DNA of 64,000 nucleotides from Burkholderiales bacterium (GTDB lineage: Bacteria > Pseudomonadota > Gammaproteobacteria > Burkholderiales > UBA11063), in the NCBI GenBank assembly GCA_020697255.1, contig JAJFBE010000006.1:62001-126000 (forward strand). The letters run 5' to 3'. Under the pieces are notes generated by a model that saw only the letters and a program-made list of their open reading frames with translations, searched no databases and was not told the DNA's origin. The position numbers and the translations under genes were made by a program. Positions 17,329-26,350 of the stretch are shown here, piece after piece (positions within the stretch are counted from its first letter, which is position 1; every line of letters begins with the position of its first letter).

Positions 17329-18636
17329 CTAAAAATAACCTAATAAATAAATAGAGCCGGTAATTAAAATCACCTTTTTATTCATCTTTTTTGCAGTTCT
17401 CAATGCAACTGATGGTTGCTCTATTGATTGGACATTAGTGAAATATTGATTGGCAATCTGCGATAGATCTGGTAATGGAAGACAGCGCGGATTATTGTGA
17501 ATTGTGGTACAAATAAGGCTACTTGCAATTTTAGAAAACTCTTTGAGCATGTTTGTACTATCTTTATCCGCCATAATTGAAGTAACTATTACTACATCTT
17601 TCAGACTAAATTGCTTAGCCAAAGTATCTGCCAAAGTTCTAGCACCAGCTAAATTATGGCTGGCATCTAAAATTAATAACGGATCATGTCCTATAATTTG
17701 TAAGCGACCCGGGTTTTTTGTAGTGTTAGCAGCATAGTTAATATTATCTTTGCTAATACCTAAATGCTTTAGTGCGTGGTATGCGCATAAAAAATTGTAG
17801 GACTGGAATTTACCAAATAAATTTAGCGTATAGGTTTCTTTATCAATACTAGATGCTATTGGATCCCCGTCTACACGGGGATGACAATTATTAATCTCTA
17901 CTACCGTCTGAAATCTTTCATAATCTAAGGTGACAGTAAAATCATAATAATTTAAAACATTAATATAATTGTGTGTCTTATTTTCTACTGCATTAATTAG
18001 TTCCGAAGTATTATCAGCAATAATCGTCAGACTATTTTTAATAATTCCTACTTTGGCTTTAGCAATATCAGCTAATGTATTGCCTAAAAATGCAGTATGC
18101 TCCAAGCTGATATTGGTAATTATTGAAATTAAAACATTATTTGAATCATTTGGGTATACATTAGTTGCATCATCCTGCCCACCCATTCCAACCTCTAAAA
18201 CCAAATAATCAATTTCTTTATTTGCAAAATAATTAAACATGATCGCAGTTAATAATTCGAACGGGGAAAGATTAATATTGTGACTATCTAAGACTTTTTT
18301 TACCTGATAGAAATGTATTTCCAGGTCTTCATCTGAAATTACCTGCTTATTTAATGCAATACATTCATTAATGATTTTTATATGCGGACTACTAAATTTA
18401 CCGACCCTGTATCCAGCATACTGTAATCCGGTTTCAATAAATGCAGCAGTTGAACCTTTACCATTACTACCCGTAATATGGATGACTTTATATTTATTTT
18501 GTGGATTATTTAATAGCCTTAAGACTTGTCTTATTTGCTCAGTGCCCGGAGTAATTTTAGCATTACCCGGGTTGTTTAATGCATAAACTACTTCTTGGTT
18601 TATAATTTTTATACTGATTTTACCCAACTTCCTCAC
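17329..18636 (-). CDS. folC: Dihydrofolate synthase / folylpolyglutamate synthase
   Basis: The 435-residue Mur-ligase-type enzyme adds glutamate to dihydropteroate and folates. The P-loop HITGSNGKGST, the SSPHI segment, the LEVGMGGQDDATN block and the LILDASHN motif in the C-terminal domain are all clear. I accept the GTG start at 18636; no strong ribosome site precedes it, and a TTG two codons later is possible. Residues near 252-258 read HPRVDGD and are encoded by a 20-base palindrome (17863-17882) belonging to a dispersed repeat type, so this stretch looks like an in-frame insertion in a surface loop. The frame continues cleanly across it. It is convergent with holA. Confidence 0.92.
   Translation of the reverse strand: MRKLGKISIKIINQEVVYALNNPGNAKITPGTEQIRQVLRLLNNPQNKYKVIHITGSNGKGSTAAFIETGLQYAGYRVGKFSSPHIKIINECIALNKQVISDEDLEIHFYQVKKVLDSHNINLSPFELLTAIMFNYFANKEIDYLVLEVGMGGQDDATNVYPNDSNNVLISIITNISLEHTAFLGNTLADIAKAKVGIIKNSLTIIADNTSELINAVENKTHNYINVLNYYDFTVTLDYERFQTVVEINNCHPRVDGDPIASSIDKETYTLNLFGKFQSYNFLCAYHALKHLGISKDNINYAANTTKNPGRLQIIGHDPLLILDASHNLAGARTLADTLAKQFSLKDVVIVTSIMADKDSTNMLKEFSKIASSLICTTIHNNPRCLPLPDLSQIANQYFTNVQSIEQPSVALRTAKKMNKKVILITGSIYLLGYF
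17863..17882. repeat. Palindromic repeat inside folC (in frame)
   Basis: ATCCCCGT-CTAC-ACGGGGAT is a perfect 8-base inverted repeat with a 4-base loop. It is followed on the plus strand by GACA, so the minus-strand reading is TGTCATCCCCG..., the same flank as the intergenic copy at 44483. It is translated in folC. Confidence 0.8.
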
Positions 18637-18946
18637 ATTAAGGTTTGTACAACAATATTTTCATCAGCCATAGGCCAATGTACACCAATTCCGTGGACTA
18701 TAAGACGCCAATCATTTTTTAATGTTTCATTATATCATTAAAATAGAACGTTCCTTAAAAAATATATAGTATCTCCAAATAAAGTTAGGGCTTATCTGGT
18801 ACGGATTGTGCCAAATATAATTTTATATTACCAGATTATTATGGGTCCATTAAATACGGAATTTCCGTATTGTGATTCTGCTTTATTAGTTTTACAATAT
18901 AGTTATACTAAACATCAAAAGCCTACTTTTTAAAGGAATATCCAAA
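18637..18946. other. 310-base divergent intergenic region with an operator-like palindrome
   Basis: No gene is visible. The region separates folC from a divergent secreted-protein gene. At 18853-18871 lies AATACGGAA-T-TTCCGTATT, a perfect 9-base inverted repeat around one base, 76 bases before the plus-strand start; it could be a repressor site or a leader hairpin. A shorter palindrome GAACGTTC is near 18747. A TATACT at about 18904 could be the -10 box of the secreted-protein gene, though I see no good -35 box. Confidence 0.5.
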
Positions 18947-19984
18947 ATGAAAAATTATTTATCCGGTATGTTTTTTGCAATATTGTATATTTTAGCAACA
19001 AATATGGTTTGGGCCGACAACACATTACTTATGTGTGTAGATAAGGATGTCAACCAAGAGACACGGGTTAAAAACTTTATGGGTAGTGACCCGAGCTATG
19101 ATCCTGAGGTACTATTTAATGAAGACGTATATACCAGAGTCGTATTTAAATCTGACGGTACCCTGATATTGGACAAGGTACTTATTTATCCGCCAATTGG
19201 CGGGCAGACAAAACCTTTGATAATAGGTAATAAAACTAAACCAGCGCTGGTTATTAATGATGTTTATGCCAGTATAGCTGAGAAAATATTGTTATTAGAA
19301 TACGCGGCAGGTACCCAACAAGAAGACCAACAGCTCAAAACCTGGACTATGTCAAATTTAGGTCAAACTGCTACATATTCTACAGGGAGCGGGATGAAAA
19401 AAGGTAAAGTCTGGGAGCTAAAAAACATTGATGATATTTCCCAATTATTAAATTGTGAGCAAATCCCTATGCCATCTGGTAATATCAACAGTGTAAAAGA
19501 AGCTAAATTTCATGTAATATTAGCACCATATGCAGTGCCTAAGTATAATTATTGCGATTTTAATCTAATATATAACCCCAAATTAGGCAAAAAGAAATCT
19601 ATACCAAGAAGAGTTGAGTGGTGGATGTTAGCTGGTGCAGATAATAATATTGTTACAAGATTATGGTCTCTAGACCAGGAAAATAAGGCCACAAACATAG
19701 TTAATAGTGGCTGGAAAAAGAATACCCACATGTCGAGCTCTCCGCTTGGGCAAACAATTACCCTGGAGGATGATTATAACTTAGGTCAAGATAAAGACGC
19801 GACATATTATATTGATATTAAAATACCTAAAGAAGGGGCCCCTGAACCAAATATAAAAATAGATTATCGAAAATTAAATGGGAAATCCGTTAGCAATTCT
19901 TCCGTAACTGATATACATTGTGGAGTAAAACCAGTTGAAGGCGGTCCTGCTCCAATAAGATTAGAAGATGAAAAAAAAGGGTGA
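18947..19984 (+). CDS. Secreted protein of unknown function (345 aa)
   Basis: An N-terminal signal peptide of about 23 residues ends in VWAD, with an AAGGAATA ribosome site before the ATG. The mature protein is hydrophilic with four cysteines (LLMCVDKD, LLNCEQIP, YNYCDFN, DIHCGVKP), mainly predicted beta structure, and no motif I recognise. The tail is rich in charged residues. It is flanked by an operator-like palindrome upstream and a strong bidirectional terminator downstream, so it is transcribed alone. It could be distantly related to the other secreted proteins in this window, such as the one at 23053, but I cannot align them convincingly. Confidence 0.7.
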   Translation: MKNYLSGMFFAILYILATNMVWADNTLLMCVDKDVNQETRVKNFMGSDPSYDPEVLFNEDVYTRVVFKSDGTLILDKVLIYPPIGGQTKPLIIGNKTKPALVINDVYASIAEKILLLEYAAGTQQEDQQLKTWTMSNLGQTATYSTGSGMKKGKVWELKNIDDISQLLNCEQIPMPSGNINSVKEAKFHVILAPYAVPKYNYCDFNLIYNPKLGKKKSIPRRVEWWMLAGADNNIVTRLWSLDQENKATNIVNSGWKKNTHMSSSPLGQTITLEDDYNLGQDKDATYYIDIKIPKEGAPEPNIKIDYRKLNGKSVSNSSVTDIHCGVKPVEGGPAPIRLEDEKKG

Positions 19985-20010
19985 TACTAGTGTAGCACAA
20001 GCATAATTAT

Positions 20011-20040
20011 AAAACCTCAGTTGATATTAACTGAGGTTTT
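20011..20040. terminator. Bidirectional rho-independent terminator
   Basis: AAAACCTCAGTT (20011-20022) pairs perfectly with AACTGAGGTTTT (20029-20040) and serves both the secreted-protein gene (plus) and gcvP (minus), which converge here. Confidence 0.9.
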
Positions 20041-20083
20041 ATGATACTGGTTTTAATCTATAGAAAGCTAATAACGGGTATTA

Positions 20084-22936
20084 TTAACTACTAAAGTCAG
20101 GACAGCTGCAAATAAAATTTCTATCGCCATGCGCATCATCAATGCGGTTTACACTTGGGAATATTTTTGATTTCTTTAAGTAATCAAGTGGAAAACAAGC
20201 CTCTTCAATTGAATACGGTTTATCCCACGCCATTACATCGGCTAAGGTATGCGGAGCATTTTTTAAAACATTATTTAATTTATCTACCAAGCCTGATTTA
20301 ACTGCTTCTATTTCAGCAGATATCTTAAGCATTGCATCAATAAAGCGATCCAGCTCATCTTGTGCCTCACTTTCTGTTGGCTCAATCATTAATGTACCTG
20401 GCACCGGGAAAGACATGGTCGGCGAATGAAAACCATAATCCATTAACCGTTTGGCAATATCTACTTCGCTAATACCGGTTTGGGCCTTAATCGGGCGCAA
20501 ATCTAAAATACACTCATGTGCAACTGTTCCATTTGCCGCAGTATAAAGTATCGGGTAAGCATGCTTTAATTTATTTGCAATATAGTTGGCATTCAAAATT
20601 GCAACTGTTGTTGAGCGCCTGAGGCCTAACTCACCCAGCATAGTGGTATACATCCAGGAAATCGGCAAAATAGATGCACTGCCATAAGGACTGGCAGATA
20701 CCGCATGAGTCAGCGTATCAGTTAATGGCATCTCAGTTCTAGTCCGGCAATTTGCAAAATATACATGCTCTGGTAAAAATTTGGCTAAATGCTCCTTCAC
20801 ACCGATTGGCCCCATACCAGGCCCGCCGCCGCCATGCGGAATGGCAAAAGTTTTATGTAAATTAATATGCGAGACATCTGCCCCCAACTCTGCCGGTTTT
20901 ACTAATCCAACTAATGCATTTAAATTAGCTCCATCCATATATACCTGACCGCCATGATCATGAACAATTTTACAAATTTGCTTTATACCAGCTTCAAATA
21001 CGCCGTGGGTTGATGGATAAGTAATCATAAGGCAAGATAAATCATCTCTATGTTCATATGCCAGCTTCTGCAAATGATCTATATCCACATTACCACCGGC
21101 ATCACAATTTACAATTACTACCTGCATATCCATCATATGTGCCGTTGCCGGATTGGTACCATGTGCTGATTTGGGAATCAGGCAAATATTACGTTTACCC
21201 TGCCCAATGCTTTTTTGGTAGCGCCTAATTGCCAATAACCCGGCATACTCGCCCTGAGCACCTGAATTTGGCTGCAATGATATATCCTCAAACCCGGTAA
21301 TAGCTTTTAATTGCTGTTTAAAACTATCAATAAACTCTAAATAGCCATTGACACTATCATACGGGGCAAATGGATGTATATTAGCTAAATGCGGCCATGA
21401 TATCGGCTCCAATTCGCTAGCCGCATTTAGTTTCATAGTACATGAACCCAGGGCAATCATTGAATGGACCAAAGATATATCTTTATTTTCTAATGATTTT
21501 AAATAACGCATCATTTTAGTTTCACTATGATAGCTATTGAACACCGGGTGGGTTAAAATTTTATCCTGCCGGAAAAAATCTGCATATTTGCTTAAATCAG
21601 TTGTAATGCGTGGAGTATTTACTTGGCCAAGATCAACCTCACGCCCACCGATCGTGCTTATAATATTTGAAATATCGCTAATATCAGTCATTTCGCCTAA
21701 AGAAATACTTAATATATTATTGATAATACATGTTAAATATCCTGCTTCTTTAAGTTTTTTATATATCTCATGAATGTTAGGACCAGTGATACTTACTGTA
21801 TCAAAAATTAGCCCGTTATGTGTTAGTTTGAACCCTAATTTAATCAGGTTATCAGCTAATACAAGTGCTAGATGATGAATTTTACCGGCAATTTCTTTTA
21901 AGCCGGCAGGGCCATGGTATACTGCATAAAAGCCAGCCATATTAGCAAGCAATACCTGTGAAGTACAGATATTTGAGGTAGCTTTTTCGCGTCTTATGTG
22001 CTGCTCCCGGGTTTGTAAAGCCATACGTAGTGCCGGGTTTTTGCGGCTATCTACAGAAACTCCAATAATACGTCCTGGGATGCTCCTTTTATACTCATCT
22101 TTGGTTGCTAGATACGCTGCTGAAGGACCGCCAAAACCAAGCGGAATGCCAAAGCGTTGGGTGCTACCTACAGCAATATCTGCACCCTGAGCATTTGGTG
22201 ACTTAAATAACACTAGGCTTAATATATCACAACCCATTACCACAATTAAGTTTGGCGATGCTACTTTTAGATTACTAATTACCTGGCTATAATCGCGTAT
22301 CTGTCCATATACATCTGGGTTCTGAATATATACGCCAAAATACTTATTTGCTTCACATTTGGCAATATCATCAATTATAACTTCAATACCGGCATATTCG
22401 GCTCGGGTTTTAATTACTTCTAATACTTGCGCATAAGTGTTTTTTGCAACAAAAAATTTGTTGCCATCCGCTGAATCAAGGCGGTAAGCCATAAGCATTG
22501 CTTCTGCTGCTGCAGTTGCTTCATCCAGTAAGGATGCATTAGCCAAGGCAAAACCGGTTAAATCCATAACCATTTGCTGAAAATTAAGTAAGGCTTCTAA
22601 GCGCCCCTGAGAAATCTCAGCCTGATAAGGCGTATAGGCTGTATACCAGCCTGGGTTTTCAAAAACATTACGTTTTATCACCGGTGGTGTAATTGTTTCA
22701 AAATAACCAAGTCCGATATAATTTTTATATAATTTGTTTTTGCGGGCAATTGTAAATAATTTTTGTGCTGCCTGATATTCACTTAAACCTTCAACCCCAA
22801 CTGTCCCGGTATTACTCAATAAATCTTTTGGGATTACATTATTAATAAAATCTTCTAAGTTATCAAAACCCAGGGTGGCAAGCATTATCTCTTGTTGTTT
22901 TAAATCAGGTCCTATATGCCTTGTTGTAAAATCCAT
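20084..22936 (-). CDS. gcvP: Glycine dehydrogenase (decarboxylating), P protein
   Basis: The 950-residue full-length P protein decarboxylates glycine with PLP and passes the aminomethyl group to the lipoyl arm of GcvH. It starts with the conserved RHIGP and has both halves of the fused form typical of proteobacteria. The PLP lysine lies in HINLHKTFAIPHGGGGPG, followed by the glycine-rich loop. LGSCTMKLNA and the PTESE segment near the end are further family marks. It stands apart from gcvT-gcvH, separated by an oppositely oriented secreted-protein gene, so it must have its own promoter between 22937 and 23052. No glycine riboswitch is recognisable there. Confidence 0.96.
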   Translation of the reverse strand: MDFTTRHIGPDLKQQEIMLATLGFDNLEDFINNVIPKDLLSNTGTVGVEGLSEYQAAQKLFTIARKNKLYKNYIGLGYFETITPPVIKRNVFENPGWYTAYTPYQAEISQGRLEALLNFQQMVMDLTGFALANASLLDEATAAAEAMLMAYRLDSADGNKFFVAKNTYAQVLEVIKTRAEYAGIEVIIDDIAKCEANKYFGVYIQNPDVYGQIRDYSQVISNLKVASPNLIVVMGCDILSLVLFKSPNAQGADIAVGSTQRFGIPLGFGGPSAAYLATKDEYKRSIPGRIIGVSVDSRKNPALRMALQTREQHIRREKATSNICTSQVLLANMAGFYAVYHGPAGLKEIAGKIHHLALVLADNLIKLGFKLTHNGLIFDTVSITGPNIHEIYKKLKEAGYLTCIINNILSISLGEMTDISDISNIISTIGGREVDLGQVNTPRITTDLSKYADFFRQDKILTHPVFNSYHSETKMMRYLKSLENKDISLVHSMIALGSCTMKLNAASELEPISWPHLANIHPFAPYDSVNGYLEFIDSFKQQLKAITGFEDISLQPNSGAQGEYAGLLAIRRYQKSIGQGKRNICLIPKSAHGTNPATAHMMDMQVVIVNCDAGGNVDIDHLQKLAYEHRDDLSCLMITYPSTHGVFEAGIKQICKIVHDHGGQVYMDGANLNALVGLVKPAELGADVSHINLHKTFAIPHGGGGPGMGPIGVKEHLAKFLPEHVYFANCRTRTEMPLTDTLTHAVSASPYGSASILPISWMYTTMLGELGLRRSTTVAILNANYIANKLKHAYPILYTAANGTVAHECILDLRPIKAQTGISEVDIAKRLMDYGFHSPTMSFPVPGTLMIEPTESEAQDELDRFIDAMLKISAEIEAVKSGLVDKLNNVLKNAPHTLADVMAWDKPYSIEEACFPLDYLKKSKIFPSVNRIDDAHGDRNFICSCPDFSS

Positions 22937-23052
22937 TTTATATATCCTACGCTATTATAATAAAATTCTCATAATTTTTTGAAATTTATCAGCGATGTAT
23001 TGTAACATACTGGTTTTACAGAGCGCTAAATATAGAATGAAAGTTTACAAGT

Positions 23053-23784
23053 ATGCTTAAGAAAAAAGCAGCTGATAAGAGTAGAAAAATTTGTTATTCA
23101 TTGAGTTTATTATTACTTACATATGCAGTACAAGCCAGTGAATATGGGAAATGCCTCCTTAAAGCTAATATTAATGGTTGTACCCGCTACTTTTCTGTTG
23201 CGTGGAATATGTATCTTGATGACACAGACACCAGAAAATTTTATGTAATGTTTGAGCCGGCAAGTGATTTAAATGTACAATATTTTGGTGATAAATTATT
23301 AAATTGGTATCCGGATTTGAAGTTTACCCCGGACTCCACCCTGGACCTTGATTATAAAATGCTCAAACTTAGTAAATCTGAACATGAATTAAAAGAAGAG
23401 GAGAATATTTATAAGATTCAAGTTTTAGATTATGCACAAAGCGTTAACTATCGTAGCAAAAATGTTTCATGGTGGTCAATTACACGTAACGATCATCAAG
23501 GTAAAGCCTGGACTATTGATTTTAATTATAAAATAAAGGGAACTTACAATACTATCCTGGCAGCTACTAATGCCCCGAATACAAACCTGCAATGTAAAAT
23601 AATGTATTACCCCGATATGTATAAGCAAAATTATGATTATTACTATAGAAACCGTATTGCACAAGGGCAAGTTAGCTATGATCCAACTCAAAACTTTGTA
23701 ATTGGCGACCCTTCTGAATTCAATAAACTTGTATTAGAATATAAAGCAACTAAACCAGCAACAGATTCATGCAATGTATCATGA
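23053..23784 (+). CDS. Secreted protein of unknown function (243 aa)
   Basis: The product has a basic N-terminus and a hydrophobic core ending QAS, a plausible signal peptide of about 28 residues. The mature part is rich in tyrosine and aromatic residues, contains four cysteines (GKCLL, NGCTRY, LQCKIMYY, DSCNVS) and shows no enzymatic motif. Its beginning (EYGKCLLK) and the CKIMYY segment weakly recall the N-terminal domain of the tandem HAD proteins at 29-33 kb (EYGLCTVK, CRIRYE), so it may be a stand-alone version of that domain; this is a suggestion from short matches only. It lies between gcvH and gcvP on the opposite strand. Confidence 0.65.
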   Translation: MLKKKAADKSRKICYSLSLLLLTYAVQASEYGKCLLKANINGCTRYFSVAWNMYLDDTDTRKFYVMFEPASDLNVQYFGDKLLNWYPDLKFTPDSTLDLDYKMLKLSKSEHELKEEENIYKIQVLDYAQSVNYRSKNVSWWSITRNDHQGKAWTIDFNYKIKGTYNTILAATNAPNTNLQCKIMYYPDMYKQNYDYYYRNRIAQGQVSYDPTQNFVIGDPSEFNKLVLEYKATKPATDSCNVS

Positions 23785-24030
23785 TAATGATTCATCCGTA
23801 ATACACCTAAGTATCCGGTTGCATCTAACATAAACCTGGATAAATGCTTTTTTATTCAAAACAGCTTTTATCATTGTTATAAAAAATAACATTAGCTTAT
23901 TTAGGGCAACTTAGGTTACTTTAGATACGTTTTCCCTGCCAAATTATGTTAAAATACATTGTTTTATTGGCACACCTGGTCCAATCGCTAAAGGATTTAT
24001 CAATCCTGACAATTGCCCATTTGATAGGTT

Positions 24031-24411
24031 TTAATGACCAATTAGAGCCTTATACTCATCTGCAGACATAAGATTATCTAGCTGACTAACATCAGCTAGT
24101 TTTACTTTTATTAACCACCCTTTTGCATGTGGATCAGTATTGGCTAAAGTAGGATCTGCCGTTACTTCATTGTTTACCTGGATCACCTCACCATCAATAG
24201 GTGAATATAAATCGGATGCAGCTTTTACTGATTCAACTACGCCGATTACATCATGGGCTTTTATGTGACTACCTACTTTAGGTAACTCAACATAAACCAA
24301 ATCCCCTAATAATTCCTGGGCATGATGGGTGATTCCAACTAACACCACATTATCTGAATCAACTTTTACCCACTCATGAGTATCTACAAATTTAAAATCA
24401 TCTGAATACAT
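24031..24411 (-). CDS. gcvH: Glycine cleavage system H protein
   Basis: I start at the ATG at 24411 because AGAAGGA lies 7 bases upstream and the protein then begins MYSDDFKFVDTHEW like its relatives; the longer frame adds 15 unlikely residues. The 126-residue protein carries lipoate on the lysine of the GVVESVKAASDLYSPI motif and shuttles the aminomethyl, methylamine and reduced forms between the P, T and L proteins. It lies 83 bases downstream of gcvT and is likely cotranscribed with it; a degenerate palindrome repeat sits in the gap. Length is typical for the family. Confidence 0.95.
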   Translation of the reverse strand: MYSDDFKFVDTHEWVKVDSDNVVLVGITHHAQELLGDLVYVELPKVGSHIKAHDVIGVVESVKAASDLYSPIDGEVIQVNNEVTADPTLANTDPHAKGWLIKVKLADVSQLDNLMSADEYKALIGH

Positions 24412-24448
24412 AAAAAATCCTTCTTTATAAATTTTTTCAATCCCCTGG

Positions 24449-24468
24449 ATTCCCACCTGCGCGGAAAT
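24449..24468. repeat. Degenerate dRS3-like palindrome between gcvT and gcvH
   Basis: ATTCCCACCTGCGCGGAAAT differs from the exact repeat at 36521 by two bases. It has the same 20-base ATTCCC-N8 layout and is followed by AACA. Confidence 0.65.
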
Positions 24469-24494
24469 AACATACTTAACTAGAGTAACATACC

Positions 24495-25592
24495 TTACTT
24501 AGAAATGCCACAAACTTGTTTACCATTACGTACAAAAGGTAACTTAACTAATCTCACAGGCTCTAGTGAGCCACGTATATCTACATATGCTTGCTGTTGT
24601 GCTATTGGCTTGATGCGAGCCATTGCAATTGATACTTTTAATGTTGGCGAAAATGTTCCACTAGTTATAATGCCAATCTCATTATTATCCATATCATACA
24701 CTATTTGCCCCTCACGCAGCACGCCTTTGCCTTCTAATATAAGACCCACCTGAATATATCTGGCGCCATTTGTCTTATATTGTACATATTCATCCCGGCC
24801 AATAAAATAGCGCAAAGAATCTGACAAATCCACTACCCAATCCATATTACATTCCATTGGATTGGTTGTTTCATTCATATCATGTCCATATAGATTCATT
24901 CCTGCTTCAAGCCTCAGCGTGTCCCTGGCTGCAAGCCCGCACGGAGTAACCCCAACATCTAATAGCTCATTCCAGAATTGTTCAGCACGTTCCCCTGGTA
25001 GCATTATCTCCAAACCATTTTCCCCAGTATAACCGGTACGGGCATAAAACCAGTCATTAATTACCAATGCAGTAAATGGTTTTAAGGCATTTAATCCTTG
25101 GGCTAAATCTGGCTTTAAGACAGAAACTTTTGCTATAGCATTAGGTCCCTGTACCGCAATAATAGATAAATCCGGACGCATGGTTTTTGTAACTTTGAAA
25201 TTTGGTGAAACCGCATCCAGCCATTTCATATCTTTTTCATAAGTACCGGCATTGGTAACTAAACGATAACCAAATTCAGTGTAATAAACTATTAAATCAT
25301 CAATAACACCGGCACCAGGAGTTAACATAGCACTATATAGTGCTTTGCCAAATCCAAACTTTTCTAATTTTTCTATATCATTAGATAGCAAATAGCGTAA
25401 AAATTCTTTTGCCTGGGCTCCACTTATATCCGTAATTGCCATATGTGAGACATCAAACATGCCGCAGTCATTTCTCACGGCTTCGTGCTCCTTTATTTGA
25501 GATCCGTAATTTATTGGCATCTGCCAGTTGGCAAATGGAACCATTTTAGCATTACTTGCCAGATGTGCATTGTATAATGCTGTTTGTTGCAT
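24495..25592 (-). CDS. gcvT: Aminomethyltransferase, T protein of glycine cleavage
   Basis: The 365-residue enzyme transfers the methylene from the H protein to tetrahydrofolate and releases ammonia. Family marks are MPINYGSQIKEHEAVRN with the folate-site residues, DVSHM, TGYTGENGLEI and the GLAARDTLRLEAGMNLYGHD block, whose RLEAG motif lines the active site. The C-terminal part includes GIITSGTFSPTL and ends QVCGISK. The gene leads gcvH; both belong to the same one-carbon pathway as folC and folE here. The 175 bases to the divergent dsbB hold no glycine riboswitch that I can recognise. Confidence 0.95.
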   Translation of the reverse strand: MQQTALYNAHLASNAKMVPFANWQMPINYGSQIKEHEAVRNDCGMFDVSHMAITDISGAQAKEFLRYLLSNDIEKLEKFGFGKALYSAMLTPGAGVIDDLIVYYTEFGYRLVTNAGTYEKDMKWLDAVSPNFKVTKTMRPDLSIIAVQGPNAIAKVSVLKPDLAQGLNALKPFTALVINDWFYARTGYTGENGLEIMLPGERAEQFWNELLDVGVTPCGLAARDTLRLEAGMNLYGHDMNETTNPMECNMDWVVDLSDSLRYFIGRDEYVQYKTNGARYIQVGLILEGKGVLREGQIVYDMDNNEIGIITSGTFSPTLKVSIAMARIKPIAQQQAYVDIRGSLEPVRLVKLPFVRNGKQVCGISK

Positions 25593-25767
25593 AATTTTCT
25601 ACCCATAAAAACAAGCAATCATTATACCATTTAGGTCGATAAAATCATGATAAAATTGCTGACTATTAATAAATTAGCGGTCAAACTGAGAATGATAGTA
25701 ATACAGGAATAACGTATAACAAATAAATTATAAATTATGCGAGAATAACGCACAGTAAGGAGTTTTT

Positions 25768-26259
25768 ATGAGACAAATAAATAAGCCATTTTTATTAATA
25801 TTTCTTATTTGTACTGGAGTAATTGCATATGCATATTTTTCACAATATTCTATGCATGCCACACCATGCCCCTTATGTATAGTACAAAGACTTGTTCTTA
25901 TAGCTGTAGGATTGCTAGCTTTAATATTCGGTTTATGTGGTGTATCTGGTTTATTTAATAAAATAATTAGTATCATTATTGGGGGTATTACAGCTTTTGG
26001 AATTCATATTGCTATGCGTCATCTACACATGATGAACTTACCACCAGACCAGCAACCATTATCTTGCCCTATGCCCTTAGATGTTCAATTTCAAAGACTG
26101 CCATTTAGCAGCTTTTTACACTATGTATTACAAGGTGATGCAGAGTGCGGAAAAGTAAACTGGCTGGTATTTGGTATGCGCGGTCCTACTGCTATGATTG
26201 TAGTATGCTGCATAATATTGCTTATACTGATTTATAATATATTTAGAAAAATAAAGTAA
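25768..26259 (+). CDS. dsbB: Disulfide bond formation protein B
   Basis: The 163-residue protein has four transmembrane segments. The first periplasmic loop carries C34-P-L-C37 in HATPCPLCIVQR and the second loop carries the other pair in LSCPMPLDV and AECGKVNW. DsbB reoxidises periplasmic DsbA and passes the electrons to quinone. AAGGAG lies 7 bases before the ATG. The next gene encodes a very cysteine-rich secreted protein, a natural client of this pathway, but the 91-base gap leaves open whether they share a transcript. Confidence 0.93.
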   Translation: MRQINKPFLLIFLICTGVIAYAYFSQYSMHATPCPLCIVQRLVLIAVGLLALIFGLCGVSGLFNKIISIIIGGITAFGIHIAMRHLHMMNLPPDQQPLSCPMPLDVQFQRLPFSSFLHYVLQGDAECGKVNWLVFGMRGPTAMIVVCCIILLILIYNIFRKIK

Positions 26260-26350
26260 TATAACTTAACCATTGTTATACTTTTAACTATTTAAATAAA
26301 TCAAAATATGGTAAAATAATTAAAACTACTATTTTTAAGAAAGAGCTTTT

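Noticed and set aside
25688-25702. Fur-box-like GAGAATGATAGTAAT upstream of dsbB
   Set aside because: Only one half matches the consensus and there is no palindromic partner, so it is not called.
25593-25767. Glycine riboswitch before gcvT
   Set aside because: I looked for its conserved core and saw none here or before gcvP (22937-23052).
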